From: Pseudomonas sp. St316
Lineage (GTDB): Bacteria; Pseudomonadota; Gammaproteobacteria; Pseudomonadales; Pseudomonadaceae
Direction of reading: 5' to 3'
Assembly (NCBI RefSeq): GCF_018325905.1
Contig: NZ_AP021901.1
Coordinates: 6,232,001 to 6,296,000, forward strand
Length of the DNA: 64,000 nucleotides
Shown here one piece after another: positions 1 through 8,827 of this stretch; position 1 is the stretch's first letter, and every line of letters starts with the position of its first letter. The notes below the pieces were generated by a model. It saw only the letters and a program-made list of their open reading frames with translations. It was not told the DNA's origin and made no database searches. The translations under genes and the position numbers were made by a program.

Positions 1-582
1 TTTTCGGCATTCATTCGCGAAGCAACCCCGGAAAACCTGCTGGGCTCGTGCATCTATTTCGACCTGCGGGTGGTCTGGGGCGATGAGCAAGGCTGCCAGC
101 AGTTGCGCCGGCAGATCCTCGATCAAGTGGCCGATAACCGTTTGTTCCAACGCCTGATGGCCGAAAACGCCCTGCGCCAGCGCCCGCCCGTGGGCCGCTT
201 CAGGGATTTCGTACTAAGTCGCAAGAACGGCGAAAAAGCCACCCTCGACCTGAAAGTGCAAGGCCTGACGCCCTTCGTCGACGGTGCCCGTCTGCTGGCG
301 CTGGCCAATGGCATCGAAACCAACAATACCCTGGAGCGCTTGCGGCAATTGGTCGACAAGCAAGTGATCGAACCGCTCGATGGCGCAGCCTACGAAGAGG
401 CCTATCACTTCATCCAACAGACCCGCATGCAGCAACATCAATTGCAAACCCGCGAGAACCTGGCCTATTCCAACCGCGTCGACCCCGACAGCCTCAACCA
501 TCTGGACCGACGCATCCTGCGCGAATCCCTGCGCCAGGCCCAACGCCTGCAAAGCAGCCTGACGCTGAGGTATCAGTTGTGA
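1..582 (+). CDS. DUF294/CBS-type nucleotidyltransferase-like signalling protein, 3' part
   Basis: The reading frame is open from the first base and ends at 582, so the 5' end lies outside the window; 193 residues are visible. They match the C-terminal part of the DUF294 family, in which an N-terminal cyclic-nucleotide-binding or CBS region is followed by a putative nucleotidyltransferase domain and a helical substrate-binding domain. The visible half is helical and rich in Leu, Arg and Gln, with a fragment reading FDLRVVWGDEQ near the start that fits the nucleotidyltransferase core. It overlaps the following exonuclease gene by 4 bp (GTGA), implying translational coupling. The pairing of this family with a DnaQ-like exonuclease is common in Pseudomonas. 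Biochemical role unknown; the family assignment is from memory of the fold and context. Confidence 0.75.
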   Translation, partial: FSAFIREATPENLLGSCIYFDLRVVWGDEQGCQQLRRQILDQVADNRLFQRLMAENALRQRPPVGRFRDFVLSRKNGEKATLDLKVQGLTPFVDGARLLALANGIETNNTLERLRQLVDKQVIEPLDGAAYEEAYHFIQQTRMQQHQLQTRENLAYSNRVDPDSLNHLDRRILRESLRQAQRLQSSLTLRYQL

Positions 583-1286
583 GCTTTTTTTCCTGGTTGC
601 GCCCAGCCCAGCCAATGTTGTCCGAGGAAATGCAAAGACGCCTGGAACGCCTGCCGACGGCTTCAGTCTTGGGTGAATGCGACCTGCGGCAACAACGCTG
701 GGTCGTGCTGGACCTGGAAACCACCGGGTTGAACCTGAACAAGGACCAGGTGCTGTCCATTGGCGCGGTGGTCATCGAAGACGGCGCCATCGACTTCAGC
801 CAGCAGTTCGAACGCACCCTGCAATGCGATAAGCAGAAACTGGGGCCCAGCGTGTTGATCCATGGCCTGGCGCCCAGTGCCATTGCCGCCGGCAGCGACC
901 CGGCCGAGGCGCTGCTGGCGTTCATGGAATTCGTCGGTGACAGTCCGCTGCTGGCCTTTCACGCGCCATTCGATTCCCACATGCTCGGGCGCGCCTTGAA
1001 AGACTACCTGGGCTATCGCCTGCAGCATCCGTTCCTCGATGTGGCCGACCTGGCCCCGATGCTTTGCCCCCAGGCCAACCTGCGCAAGTCAGGCCTGGAC
1101 GAGTGGATCGATTGGTTCAAACTGCAGGTTTTCGACCGCCATAACGCCAGCGCCGACGCCCTGGCCACGGCAGAACTGGCCCTGATCCTGTTCAGCCGTG
1201 CCCGCCAGCAACAGATCCTGGGCCCGCTTGACCTGCAACAAAGGCTGAGCCAGTGGAAACGGCGGCAGCAGGCGCCTTCGCTCTAA
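579..1286 (+). CDS. DnaQ-like 3'-5' exonuclease (DEDDh family)
   Basis: 235 residues. The three exonuclease motifs of the DEDDh superfamily are visible: Exo I with D45 and E47 (VLDLETTGL), Exo II with D132 (FHAPFDSHML), and Exo III with H188 and D193 (RHNASADALA). This is the DNA polymerase III epsilon-subunit fold, but the protein is shorter, lacks the polymerase-binding tail, and carries a 40-residue N-terminal extension, so it is a stand-alone exonuclease rather than dnaQ. The GTG start at 579 overlaps the upstream stop (GTGA). Its partner gene encodes a DUF294 protein, suggesting a joint nucleotide-linked role, which is inference. Confidence 0.9.
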   Translation: MSFFSWLRPAQPMLSEEMQRRLERLPTASVLGECDLRQQRWVVLDLETTGLNLNKDQVLSIGAVVIEDGAIDFSQQFERTLQCDKQKLGPSVLIHGLAPSAIAAGSDPAEALLAFMEFVGDSPLLAFHAPFDSHMLGRALKDYLGYRLQHPFLDVADLAPMLCPQANLRKSGLDEWIDWFKLQVFDRHNASADALATAELALILFSRARQQQILGPLDLQQRLSQWKRRQQAPSL

Positions 1287-1312
1287 ATCCTCTACTCCAA
1301 AGGTGGTTCATC

Positions 1313-1402
1313 TGTGGGAGCAAGGCTTGCCCGCGATGGCATCGCCTGGAATTGACAGACCGCCCGAGTCGCCTGCATCGCGGGCAAGCCTTGCTCCCAC
1401 AC
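1313..1402. repeat. REPIN (two inverted REP sequences), GGCTTGCCCGCGA subtype
   Basis: Forward REP arm (TGTGGGAGCAAGGCTTGCCC) followed about 45 bp later by its inverse complement. Fills most of the gap between the exonuclease and the ECF sigma gene. Confidence 0.9.
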
Positions 1403-1471
1403 ACTCATTTGGGCCCACCGGATCGAGTCCGACCAGCGCCAATTGCTTTCCCGCCTCCGCCTCTGTCACAA

Positions 1472-1490
1472 TCGCGAACAATTCTCGTTA
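1472..1490 (+). promoter_or_regulatory. Candidate Fur box upstream of the ECF sigma gene
   Basis: The 19 bp TCGCGAACAATTCTCGTTA resemble the right half of Pseudomonas Fur boxes (AATTCTCATT type) and sit about 25 bp before the sigma factor start, where iron-starvation sigma genes usually carry one. The left half is degenerate, so this is a positional and partial-consensus call. Confidence 0.45.
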
Positions 1491-1512
1491 CTTAAAACGT
1501 CGGTGATGCGCC

Positions 1513-2031
1513 GTGTCGTCAGTCCCAAGCCCCCACAGTGATCTGGTTGGTGCGTTGTACCGCGACCATCGCGCTTGGCTATTGGCATGGCTGCGCCGCA
1601 ACGTGGCGTGTGCGCAACGGGCCGAGGACTTGAGCCAGGACACCTTTGTACGCTTGCTGGGTCGCGAGGAGCTGAAAGCGCCCCGCGAGCCGCGGGCGTT
1701 TCTGGTGGCCATCGCCAAGGGCCTGTTGTTCGATTATTTCCGTCGAGCGGCGTTGGAGCAGGCCTACCTCACCGAACTGATGCTGGTGCCCGAAGCCGAG
1801 CAGCCCTCGGTGGAAGAACAGCAAATCATCCTCGAAGACCTCAAGGCCATCGATCGCCTGCTGGGCAAACTGTCGAGCAAGGCCCGCGCAGCCTTCCTCT
1901 ATAACCGCCTCGACGGCCTCGGCCACGCCGAAATTGCCGAACGCCTGGGTGTTTCGGTGCCGCGCGTACGACAATACCTGGCCCAAGGCATCCGACAGTG
2001 CTACATCGCCCTGTATGGTGAGCCGACATGA
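1513..2031 (+). CDS. ECF sigma-70 factor, FecI-like iron-starvation type
   Basis: 172 residues, the usual length of FecI-type sigma factors. Sigma region 2 lies in the N-terminal half (LSQDTFVRLL, then the DYFRR motif near residue 75) and region 4 has a helix-turn-helix near residues 140-165 (HAEIAERLGVSVPRVRQYL). It starts with GTG at 1513; the ATG at 1506 is in another frame. The stop overlaps the FecR start (ATGA), so sigma and anti-sigma are translationally coupled. A TonB receptor with an STN signalling domain follows, giving a complete cell-surface-signalling cascade. A Fur-like box upstream suggests induction by iron limitation. The order matches P. aeruginosa foxI-foxR-foxA-foxB, but the ligand cannot be read from sequence. 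Confidence 0.93.
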   Translation: MSSVPSPHSDLVGALYRDHRAWLLAWLRRNVACAQRAEDLSQDTFVRLLGREELKAPREPRAFLVAIAKGLLFDYFRRAALEQAYLTELMLVPEAEQPSVEEQQIILEDLKAIDRLLGKLSSKARAAFLYNRLDGLGHAEIAERLGVSVPRVRQYLAQGIRQCYIALYGEPT

Positions 2032-3008
2032 GCCAGAGCCAGGCCCATGCCAAACCGGTCTCGGCCAGCGTGCTGGATGCCGCCATCGCCTGGCAGTTGT
2101 CCCTGGACTCGAGCAGTGCCCAGGAGCGTGAAGCCTTCGCCCAATGGCATGCCGCCGACGAAGAGCACGCCCGGGCCTGGCGACAGCTGGGCATGCTTGA
2201 CCAGCGCTTCAGTGTGGCCTCCGGGCCGGCGCGCGCCGCGTTGCTGCAATCGCGGGCGAGCATTCGCCGACGGATACGCAAGGTCGGCAGCGGCCTGGCC
2301 AGTGTTGTCGCCGTCATCGGACTGGCGTTGTTTGCCGGAGATCGTTACCTGCCACTGGATTACTGGCTGGCCGATCAGCGCACCGCGACAGGCGAACAGC
2401 GCACCCTGCGCCTGGCCGACGGCACGCTGATCAACCTCAATACCCACAGTGCCCTGGACGTGCGTTTCGATGACAAGCAGCGCCGCATCATCCTGCAGGA
2501 AGGCGAGATCCTGGTGGAAACCGGTCACGACGACCCACGTCCGTTCATCGTCGAGACCCGTGAAGGCAGCCTGCGCGCCTTGGGCACACGATTTCTGGTC
2601 AAGCGTGAAGACGAAGGCACGCGCCTGAGCGTGTTGAAATCCGCTGTGGCCGCGCACCCGCAGGCCACGGACAAGGAACAGATCCTGCGTGAAGGCCAAC
2701 AAGTGCTGATGCGCCGCGACGGCCTAGGCCCAGCCATTGCCTTGAACCCCGGCGCCGATGCCTGGACCCGCGGCATGCTGGTAGTGGACAACGCGCGCCT
2801 CGAAGACCTGGTCCACGAACTGGGGCGTTACCGGCGTGGCTACTTGGGGATCGCGCCACAAGTGGCAGACCTGCGCATCACCGGCAGTTTCCCACTGCAC
2901 GACACCGACCTGGCCTTGACCGCCCTGCTGCCGACCTTGCCGGTGCAGGTCGAGCATCACACGCGGTGGTGGGTGGTGGTGGGGCCACGGGCTGAAGCCA
3001 AGCCCTGA
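2028..3008 (+). CDS. FecR-family anti-sigma factor / sigma regulator
   Basis: 326 residues. The cytoplasmic N-terminal DUF4880 region (residues about 13-55, AIAWQLSLDSS and HARAWRQLGML) binds the sigma factor; a single membrane helix lies at about 86-108; the periplasmic FecR domain (about 120-215) contains the GTRFLVK signature, and a C-terminal STN-like domain follows. In this family the protein passes the signal from the TonB-bound receptor through the inner membrane to the cognate sigma factor. It overlaps the sigma gene by 4 bp and precedes the receptor, so the three form one signalling unit. Confidence 0.93.
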   Translation: MSQSQAHAKPVSASVLDAAIAWQLSLDSSSAQEREAFAQWHAADEEHARAWRQLGMLDQRFSVASGPARAALLQSRASIRRRIRKVGSGLASVVAVIGLALFAGDRYLPLDYWLADQRTATGEQRTLRLADGTLINLNTHSALDVRFDDKQRRIILQEGEILVETGHDDPRPFIVETREGSLRALGTRFLVKREDEGTRLSVLKSAVAAHPQATDKEQILREGQQVLMRRDGLGPAIALNPGADAWTRGMLVVDNARLEDLVHELGRYRRGYLGIAPQVADLRITGSFPLHDTDLALTALLPTLPVQVEHHTRWWVVVGPRAEAKP

Positions 3009-3023
3009 AGCACGCTGTATCAG

Positions 3024-3135
3024 TGATGGCCTCATCGCGAGCAGGCTCGCTCCCACAGTGGAACAGCGGCGAACACACAACAGGGGATCACCGAAGACCA
3101 AATGTGGGAGCGAGCCTGCTCGCGATGAGGCCATC
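3024..3135. repeat. REPIN, reverse-then-forward orientation
   Basis: Two REP arms with 33-bp near-perfect complementarity, including flanking GATGGCC/GGCCATC, separated by about 46 bp. It lies between the FecR gene and the receptor. Confidence 0.9.
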
Positions 3136-3264
3136 TACCTCACCATAAAAAACCAAGCCAACCCGCAAAGCGAATCTAAATTATTTTCATCCAGCCCTAT
3201 CACTTTTGAATTTTCATCCGGCACCCAGGCAATTGAGAAATATTTCCATTCAGGAGCCGCCGTA

Positions 3265-5703
3265 ATGTCCCGCCCGCTAGACACCCTGTTGCGCCCCAGC
3301 CTGTTGACCATCGCCATTGCCTTCGCCACGCCCTTCGCCTGCGGCCCGCTGTTGGCCGCCGAACAGGCCTCGAGCGTGCGCACCTACAACCTGCCCGCCG
3401 CACCACTGGCCAGCACCTTGAACCAGATCGCCAGCCAGGCTGGCCTCGCGCTGAGCCTGAATCCGTCCCTGGCCTCGGGCAAGACCTCGGCCCCGGTCCA
3501 AGGCCAGTTCGACGCCACGGGCGCATTGCGCGAAGCCTTGCGCGGTACCGGCCTGCAACTGGAACATAGCAGCGCCGGCACCTACAGCCTGGTGGCCGTG
3601 CCTGAAGGCGTCATGGCCTTGCCGGAAACCAGTGTGATCGGTGCCGGCCTCAGCGAAACCGCGTGGGGCCCGACCGAGGGCTACGTCGCCACCCGTACCG
3701 CCGCCGGGACCAAGACCGATACGCCGATTGTCGAACTGCCGCGCTCAGTCTCGGTGGTCACGCGCCAACAGATGGAAGACCGTTCGGTCCTCAACCTCAA
3801 TGACGCCCTGCGCTACACCGCTGGCGTGCAGAGCAGCGGCTACGGCTCGGACTCGCGCAACGACTGGCTGCTGGTCCGCGGTTTCATACCGACCCAGTTC
3901 CTCGATGGCCTGCCGCTGCCCAAGGGCAACTACATCACGCCGAAAATCGAGCCCTGGAACCTTGAGCGCATCGCGGTGCTGCGTGGCCCGGCCTCTTCGG
4001 TCTACGGCCAGACGCCCCCGGGTGGCATGCTGGACATGGTCAGCCGCCGCCCGCAGGCCGAAAGCAGCAATGAGGTCGAGCTGCAGGCCGGCAGCTACGA
4101 GCACAAGCAGATCAACTTCGACAGCACCGGCAAGGTCGATGACGAAGGCCAGTTCCTCTACCGGGTCAGCGGCACCGTGCGCGACAGCAATGCCCAGGTC
4201 GATCATATTCCGGACAAACGCTACAACCTCGCGCCAAGCCTGACCTGGAACATCAACGACGACACGCGCCTGACCTTCCTGTCCCAGTACACCCGCGACG
4301 ACACCGGCATCACTGGGCAGTTCTTGCCACTGCAAGGCACCAAGCTCTCCTCGCCAGCGGGCAAGATTTCCCACCACAAGAACCTCGGCGACCCGGACTG
4401 GGAATTCTACGACCGTACCTACTACGCCCTCGGCTATGCGTTTGAACATCGCCTGAACGACACCTGGCAGTTCCGCCAGAACTTGCGCTACACCAAGAGC
4501 GACCTGGAAACCCAGGGCATCTCCGCCGGCGGGCAATTCTGGCCGGCGGGTCCTGATGAAGCGGTGAGCGCCGATGGCACCGTCAAGCGCAGTGCCAGTG
4601 TCATTGACGAAGACATCAGCCAGTTCGCCGTGGACAACAACTTCCAGGCCGATTTCCAGACCGGCTCCCTCGACCACACCCTGCTGCTGGGCCTGGACCA
4701 CCAACGCTCCAACAGCAATTCGCGCTGGTTGTGGGGTTCGACCGGCGTGCCGACCAGCAACATCCACAACCCGATCTACGGACAGGATTTCTCCAACGTC
4801 CAGTACTTCACCATGTACGACTACAACCAGAAGACCAACCAGACCGGCCTGTACGTCCAGGACCAGATCGCCCTGGACAACTGGCGCCTGACCCTCGGTG
4901 GCCGTGAGGACTGGATTCACACCGGAACCGAATTCCACAACCAGAACAACGTCACCAACACCCAGCGCGACAAGAAATTCAGCGGCAACGCGGCGCTGAG
5001 CTATGTCTTCGATAACGGTGTGACGCCGTACATTTCCTTCGCCCAGTCGTTCCAGGCGGCAGCCGGTTCAACCGTCAACAGCACCGAAGCGTTCAAACCC
5101 ACCGAAGGCGAACAATACGAAGCGGGGATCAAGTACCAGCCACCCGGCACCAAGACCTTGCTGACCGCGGCGGTGTTCGACCTGACCCAGAAAAACAACT
5201 CTGTCACCGAAAACAACGTCACCCGCCAGGTGGGCGAAGTCCAGGTGCGTGGCCTGGAGTTGGAAGCCTCGGGCGATGTGACCGACAACCTGAAGCTGAT
5301 CGGTTCCTACACCTACAACGACAGTGAAATCACCAAGGGCACGACGGCGGAAAAAGGCAAGCGCATGGCCCAGGTGCCGCGTAACCAGGCCACTGCCTGG
5401 GCAGACTACACCTGGCATAACGGCCCACTGGATGGCTTCGGCGTCGGCGCCGGTGTGCGTTATGTCGGCGACACCTACGGCAACACCACCAACACCGACT
5501 GGGGTCATGTCGGGTCCTACACCGTGTACGACGCCTCGGCCCATTACGACCTGGGCCGTTTGAACAAGACCCTCAAGGGGGTCACGGTGGCGGTGGACGC
5601 GAAGAACCTCTTCAACAAGGACTACCTGTCCACCTGTGATGGCTTCTATTGCTACTACGGCGACCAGCGCAACGTCGTCGCCAGCGTGAACTACAAATGG
5701 TAA
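3265..5703 (+). CDS. TonB-dependent siderophore receptor with STN signalling domain (FoxA-like)
   Basis: 812 residues from the ATG at 3265, preceded by CAGGAG at 3251; an upstream in-frame start would place REP sequence in the coding region. A signal peptide covers residues 1-32 (cleavage after LLAA). An STN secretin/TonB N-terminal domain spans about 40-110 (YNLPAAPLASTLNQIA), then a TonB-box-like linker, the plug (TPIVELPRSVSVVTRQQM, LRGPASSVYGQTPPGG) and a 22-strand barrel ending in NYKW. The C-terminal signature with a disulfide-like pair (CDGFYCYYGDQR) is typical of hydroxamate (ferrichrome/ferrioxamine) receptors. Preceded by its own sigma/anti-sigma pair and followed by a PepSY protein, exactly as foxA is in P. 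aeruginosa. Ligand probably a hydroxamate xenosiderophore, by inference. Confidence 0.92.
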   Translation: MSRPLDTLLRPSLLTIAIAFATPFACGPLLAAEQASSVRTYNLPAAPLASTLNQIASQAGLALSLNPSLASGKTSAPVQGQFDATGALREALRGTGLQLEHSSAGTYSLVAVPEGVMALPETSVIGAGLSETAWGPTEGYVATRTAAGTKTDTPIVELPRSVSVVTRQQMEDRSVLNLNDALRYTAGVQSSGYGSDSRNDWLLVRGFIPTQFLDGLPLPKGNYITPKIEPWNLERIAVLRGPASSVYGQTPPGGMLDMVSRRPQAESSNEVELQAGSYEHKQINFDSTGKVDDEGQFLYRVSGTVRDSNAQVDHIPDKRYNLAPSLTWNINDDTRLTFLSQYTRDDTGITGQFLPLQGTKLSSPAGKISHHKNLGDPDWEFYDRTYYALGYAFEHRLNDTWQFRQNLRYTKSDLETQGISAGGQFWPAGPDEAVSADGTVKRSASVIDEDISQFAVDNNFQADFQTGSLDHTLLLGLDHQRSNSNSRWLWGSTGVPTSNIHNPIYGQDFSNVQYFTMYDYNQKTNQTGLYVQDQIALDNWRLTLGGREDWIHTGTEFHNQNNVTNTQRDKKFSGNAALSYVFDNGVTPYISFAQSFQAAAGSTVNSTEAFKPTEGEQYEAGIKYQPPGTKTLLTAAVFDLTQKNNSVTENNVTRQVGEVQVRGLELEASGDVTDNLKLIGSYTYNDSEITKGTTAEKGKRMAQVPRNQATAWADYTWHNGPLDGFGVGAGVRYVGDTYGNTTNTDWGHVGSYTVYDASAHYDLGRLNKTLKGVTVAVDAKNLFNKDYLSTCDGFYCYYGDQRNVVASVNYKW

Positions 5704-5771
5704 ACGGTTAGCATTTGCAAAACCTTTTGAGGGCCACCTGCTGCTGAGGTTGATCAGTCAAACGAAATCCC

Positions 5772-5860
5772 TGTGGGAGCGAGCTTGCTCGCGAAAGCAG
5801 AGTGTCAGTCAACATCAGTGCAACTGACGCACCGCCATCGCGAGCAAGCTCGCTCCCACA
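5772..5860. repeat. REPIN, GAGCTTGCTCGCGA subtype
   Basis: Forward and inverted REP arms about 40 bp apart between the receptor and the PepSY gene. Confidence 0.9.
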
Positions 5861-5934
5861 CAAGCTTGCCCCACAGGTTTCGCGGCTTGACTGACTGGCC
5901 CAGGCATCGTGTCCCTCTTGCATCCGGATCGATC

Positions 5935-7065
5935 ATGAAAAGCAAAACCATCCGCCGCTGGTCCTTCGTCCACACCTGGACCAGTCTGATCTGCACGGCG
6001 TTCCTGCTGATGCTGGCGATCACCGGGCTGCCGTTGATCTTCCACCATGAAATCGAACACCTGCTGGGAGACTCCCCGCAGCTTCGGGAAATGCCCGCCG
6101 ATACACCACCGCTGGACCTGCAACAACTGGTGGAAAAAGCCAAGGCCCATCGCCCGGGTGAAGTGGTCCAGTATTTTGGCTGGGACGATGACGATCCCGA
6201 CGGCGTCATCACCATCATGGCGCCGACACCGGGCACCGAACCCAATGCCTCCCACACCTTCATGCTTGATGGGCGTACCGGCGAGGCCCTGGAAATGCCT
6301 TCCGCCAATGGCGGCTTCATGATGGTCATGCTGCGCCTGCACGTGGACATGTTCGCCGGGCTGCCGGGCAAGTTGCTGCTGGCCTTCATGGGCCTGCTGT
6401 TCGTGGTTGCCATCGTCTCCGGAGTGGTTTTGTACCTGCCGTTCATGCGCCGTTTGACGTTCGCCACGGTGCGCCAGGACAAATCCACGCGCCTGCGCTG
6501 GCTCGACCTGCACAACCTGATCGGCGTGGTCACGCTGGTCTGGGCGCTGACCGTCGGCGTCACCGGCGTGATCGCCGCATGCGCCGACCTGATCATCGCC
6601 GCGTGGCGCAACGACAGCCTCAGCGCCATGGTCGAACCTTACCGCAACGCCCCGCCGCTGACCCAACTGGCGCCGGCCAGCCGGCTGCTGGACATCGCCA
6701 AGGACGTCGCGCCGGGCATGGAGCCGAGTTTCATTGCCTTCCCAGGCACGCTGTTCTCCAGCGAGCACCACTACAGCGTCTTCATGAAGGGCGACACCCA
6801 CCTGACCTCGCACCTGCTCACGCCCGTGCTGATCGATGCCACCACCCTGGACGTCACGGCCGTCGCCGAACGGCCGTGGTACATGGACGTCATGAGCCTG
6901 TCCCTGCCGCTGCACTTCGGCGACTACGGTGGCCGGCCGATGCAGATCTTCTGGGCGACCCTCGATGTACTGACCATCATCGTCCTCGGCAGCGGCGTTT
7001 ACCTGTGGCTGGTGCGGCGCAAAGCGGCCAAGCGTGTAACCGTTGGTACGCAGGTCCTCTCGTGA
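5935..7065 (+). CDS. PepSY-associated transmembrane protein, FoxB-like siderophore reductase candidate
   Basis: 376 residues. Four main membrane helices are visible: about 13-35, 133-160, 183-210 and 343-363. Histidines at the helix edges (FHHEIEHLL, LRLHV, LDLHNLIG, LPLHFGDYGG) are the pattern of haem-binding PepSY-TM proteins. The periplasmic stretches carry the PepSY regions. P. aeruginosa FoxB, which follows foxA, is an inner-membrane redox protein involved in releasing iron from siderophores; the position here directly after the receptor supports the same role. The ATG at 5935 was chosen because longer starts run into the REPIN. The stop overlaps the next small gene by 4 bp (GTGA). Confidence 0.85.
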   Translation: MKSKTIRRWSFVHTWTSLICTAFLLMLAITGLPLIFHHEIEHLLGDSPQLREMPADTPPLDLQQLVEKAKAHRPGEVVQYFGWDDDDPDGVITIMAPTPGTEPNASHTFMLDGRTGEALEMPSANGGFMMVMLRLHVDMFAGLPGKLLLAFMGLLFVVAIVSGVVLYLPFMRRLTFATVRQDKSTRLRWLDLHNLIGVVTLVWALTVGVTGVIAACADLIIAAWRNDSLSAMVEPYRNAPPLTQLAPASRLLDIAKDVAPGMEPSFIAFPGTLFSSEHHYSVFMKGDTHLTSHLLTPVLIDATTLDVTAVAERPWYMDVMSLSLPLHFGDYGGRPMQIFWATLDVLTIIVLGSGVYLWLVRRKAAKRVTVGTQVLS

Positions 7066-7241
7066 GGCCTCGGCAGTCGAGTTTCTGGAAGGTGTTTGGC
7101 CTGCCCGTGGTGATCGGCGTTCTTTGCGCCGCCGGGCTCTTCAGTGCATTGCTGGGTGACGGCGTGTGGGACGCCTTCAGTTGGCTGGGGTTGGGCATCC
7201 CCTGCGTGTTGGCGGTGTGGGGACTGGTCCCGCGCCGCTGA
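7062..7241 (+). CDS. Small two-helix inner-membrane protein
   Basis: 59 residues starting with GTG at 7062, overlapping the PepSY gene stop. Two hydrophobic segments (FGLPVVIGVLCAAGLFSALL and the stretch around LGLGIPCVLAVWGLV) are separated by a GDGVWDAFSW turn, and the protein ends in Arg-Arg. Similar tiny proteins commonly sit next to PepSY genes in pseudomonads and may be accessory subunits of the iron reductase. No catalytic motif is visible; the function is unknown. Confidence 0.75.
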   Translation: MRPRQSSFWKVFGLPVVIGVLCAAGLFSALLGDGVWDAFSWLGLGIPCVLAVWGLVPRR

Positions 7242-7333
7242 GTCATCCGGGCGCGCACTTGCCAAAGTGAGCGCCCTCTCTGCTCGTCATACGACAACCG
7301 CAGACACACCGAGTGTTTCAGGCCGCCCAACCT

Positions 7334-7375
7334 TTGACATATTTGTTGACAAATTATTCCTTGCCCTCCTATAAA
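7334..7375 (+). promoter_or_regulatory. Predicted sigma-70 promoter of the MFS transporter gene
   Basis: A TTGACA hexamer at 7346-7351 and TATAAA at 7370-7375 are separated by 18 bp; a second TTGACA lies at 7334. The placement, about 70 bp before the transporter start, and the operator dyad right after the -10 box support it. Confidence 0.65.
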
Positions 7376-7380
7376 GGCGC

Positions 7381-7404
7381 GTGTTGTACGACAACCTACA
7401 ACAC
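7381..7404. promoter_or_regulatory. Operator-like inverted repeat GTGTTGTA-N8-TACAACAC
   Basis: A perfect 8-bp inverted repeat with an 8-bp spacer sits at the expected transcription start of the MFS gene. The core ACGACAACC also recurs at 7291-7299. Dyads with TTGTA/TACAA half-sites are typical of GntR-family repressors, but no regulator gene is adjacent, so the protein that binds is unknown. Confidence 0.6.
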
Positions 7405-7445
7405 GATATGCGACGCCAAATCCAAAAATAATTGATGGTGAAGTG

Positions 7446-8744
7446 ATGAAAATCAAAGGCATCCGCTGGTGGATGGTTGGCCTGGTCACGGCCGGCCTGA
7501 TGGTCAACTACCTGGCTCGCAATACCCTCTCGGTGGCCGCCCCCACCCTGATGAGCGAAATGAACATCTCCACCGAGCAGTATTCCCATATCGTCGTGGC
7601 CTGGCAGATCTGCTACGCGTTGATGCAACCGGTGGCCGGCTACATCATCGACGCCATCGGCACCAAGACGGGCTTCGCCATTTTCGCGTTCGCCTGGTCC
7701 ATCGCCTGTGCCGCAGCGGCCATGGCATCGGGCTGGCAGGGCCTGGCATTTTTCCGCGGGCTGCTTGGCCTGACGGAAGCCGCCGGGCTGCCGGCTGCGG
7801 TAAAGACCTCTACCGAATGGTTCCCGGCCAAGGAACGCTCGGTGGCCATCGGCTGGTTCAACATCGGTTCATCAATCGGCGCCGTGCTGGCTCCGCCGCT
7901 CGTGGTCTGGGCGATCCTGAACAGTGGCTGGGAGCTGGCGTTCCTGATCGTTGGCGGCCTGGGCGTGGCCTGGACGTTCCTCTGGATGATCTTTTACAAG
8001 CATCCGCGCGACCAGAAGCTGCTGAGCGACACCGAGCGTGATTACATCCTCAGCGGCCAGGAAGCTCACTTCCAAGACCCGACGCCGAAGAAAGGCAGCT
8101 GGAAACGCATCATCGCCAGCCGCAACTTCTACGCCATCGCCAGTGCCCGGATCCTCTCCGAGCCGGCCTGGCAAACGTTCAACGCCTGGATCCCGCTGTA
8201 CCTGATGACCGAGCGGCACATGAACATCAAGGAGATCGCAATGTTCGCCTGGCTGCCGTTCCTGGCGGCCGACCTGGGTTGCGTGCTGGGCGGTTACCTG
8301 AGCCCGTTGCTCCATAAATACTGCAAGGTGTCGCTGTTTACCTCGCGCAAAATGGTCCTGTTGTTCGGTGCGTCCTGCATGATCGGCCCAGCCTGCATCG
8401 GCCTGGTCGCCAGCCCTTACACCGCCATCGCCCTGCTGTGCGTCGGCGGCTTTGCCCACCAGACCCTGTCCGGCGCACTGTACGCCATCACGTCCGATTC
8501 GTTCGGCAAGAATGAAGTCGCCACCGCCACCGGCATGGGCGGGATGTTCGGTTACCTGGGCGCCGCCGCCTTCACGCTGCTGTTCGGCGTCATGGTGACC
8601 AAGATCGGCTACAGCCCTCTGTTCGTGCTATTGGCGATCTTCGATGTCATCGCCGCATTCATCGTCTGGACTGTCGCCCGGGAACTCAAGCACCAACCGG
8701 CAACGCCGTCGTCCGAGCCGCAAGCACTGCAACCGGCCGTCTGA
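7446..8744 (+). CDS. MFS transporter, anion:cation symporter family (hexuronate/aldarate-like)
   Basis: 432 residues with twelve predicted membrane helices in two six-helix halves. The N-terminus (MKIKGIRWWMVGLVTAGLMV) and the first half (FFRGLLGLTEAAGLPAAVK, EWFPAKERSVAIGWFNIGSSIGAVLAPP) are characteristic of the ACS family that includes ExuT, GudP and phthalate permeases. An ATG at 7446 follows a possible GTG at 7443; the ATG is preferred. The gene stands alone with its own promoter and operator dyad, so it is probably induced by its substrate through an unlinked repressor. The substrate is an organic anion, probably a sugar acid; the exact one cannot be told. Confidence 0.88.
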   Translation: MKIKGIRWWMVGLVTAGLMVNYLARNTLSVAAPTLMSEMNISTEQYSHIVVAWQICYALMQPVAGYIIDAIGTKTGFAIFAFAWSIACAAAAMASGWQGLAFFRGLLGLTEAAGLPAAVKTSTEWFPAKERSVAIGWFNIGSSIGAVLAPPLVVWAILNSGWELAFLIVGGLGVAWTFLWMIFYKHPRDQKLLSDTERDYILSGQEAHFQDPTPKKGSWKRIIASRNFYAIASARILSEPAWQTFNAWIPLYLMTERHMNIKEIAMFAWLPFLAADLGCVLGGYLSPLLHKYCKVSLFTSRKMVLLFGASCMIGPACIGLVASPYTAIALLCVGGFAHQTLSGALYAITSDSFGKNEVATATGMGGMFGYLGAAAFTLLFGVMVTKIGYSPLFVLLAIFDVIAAFIVWTVARELKHQPATPSSEPQALQPAV

Positions 8745-8827
8745 GGCACCTTGCGGCCGGGCCCCTTCGGCTCGGTCGCACGAACGCGCTATGCTGCGCA
8801 GCAAGCCCCACTGATCGAGACGTTGCC

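Noticed and set aside
3745..4938. 397-codon minus-strand frame inside the TonB receptor
   Set aside because: Shadow of the receptor gene; no domain.
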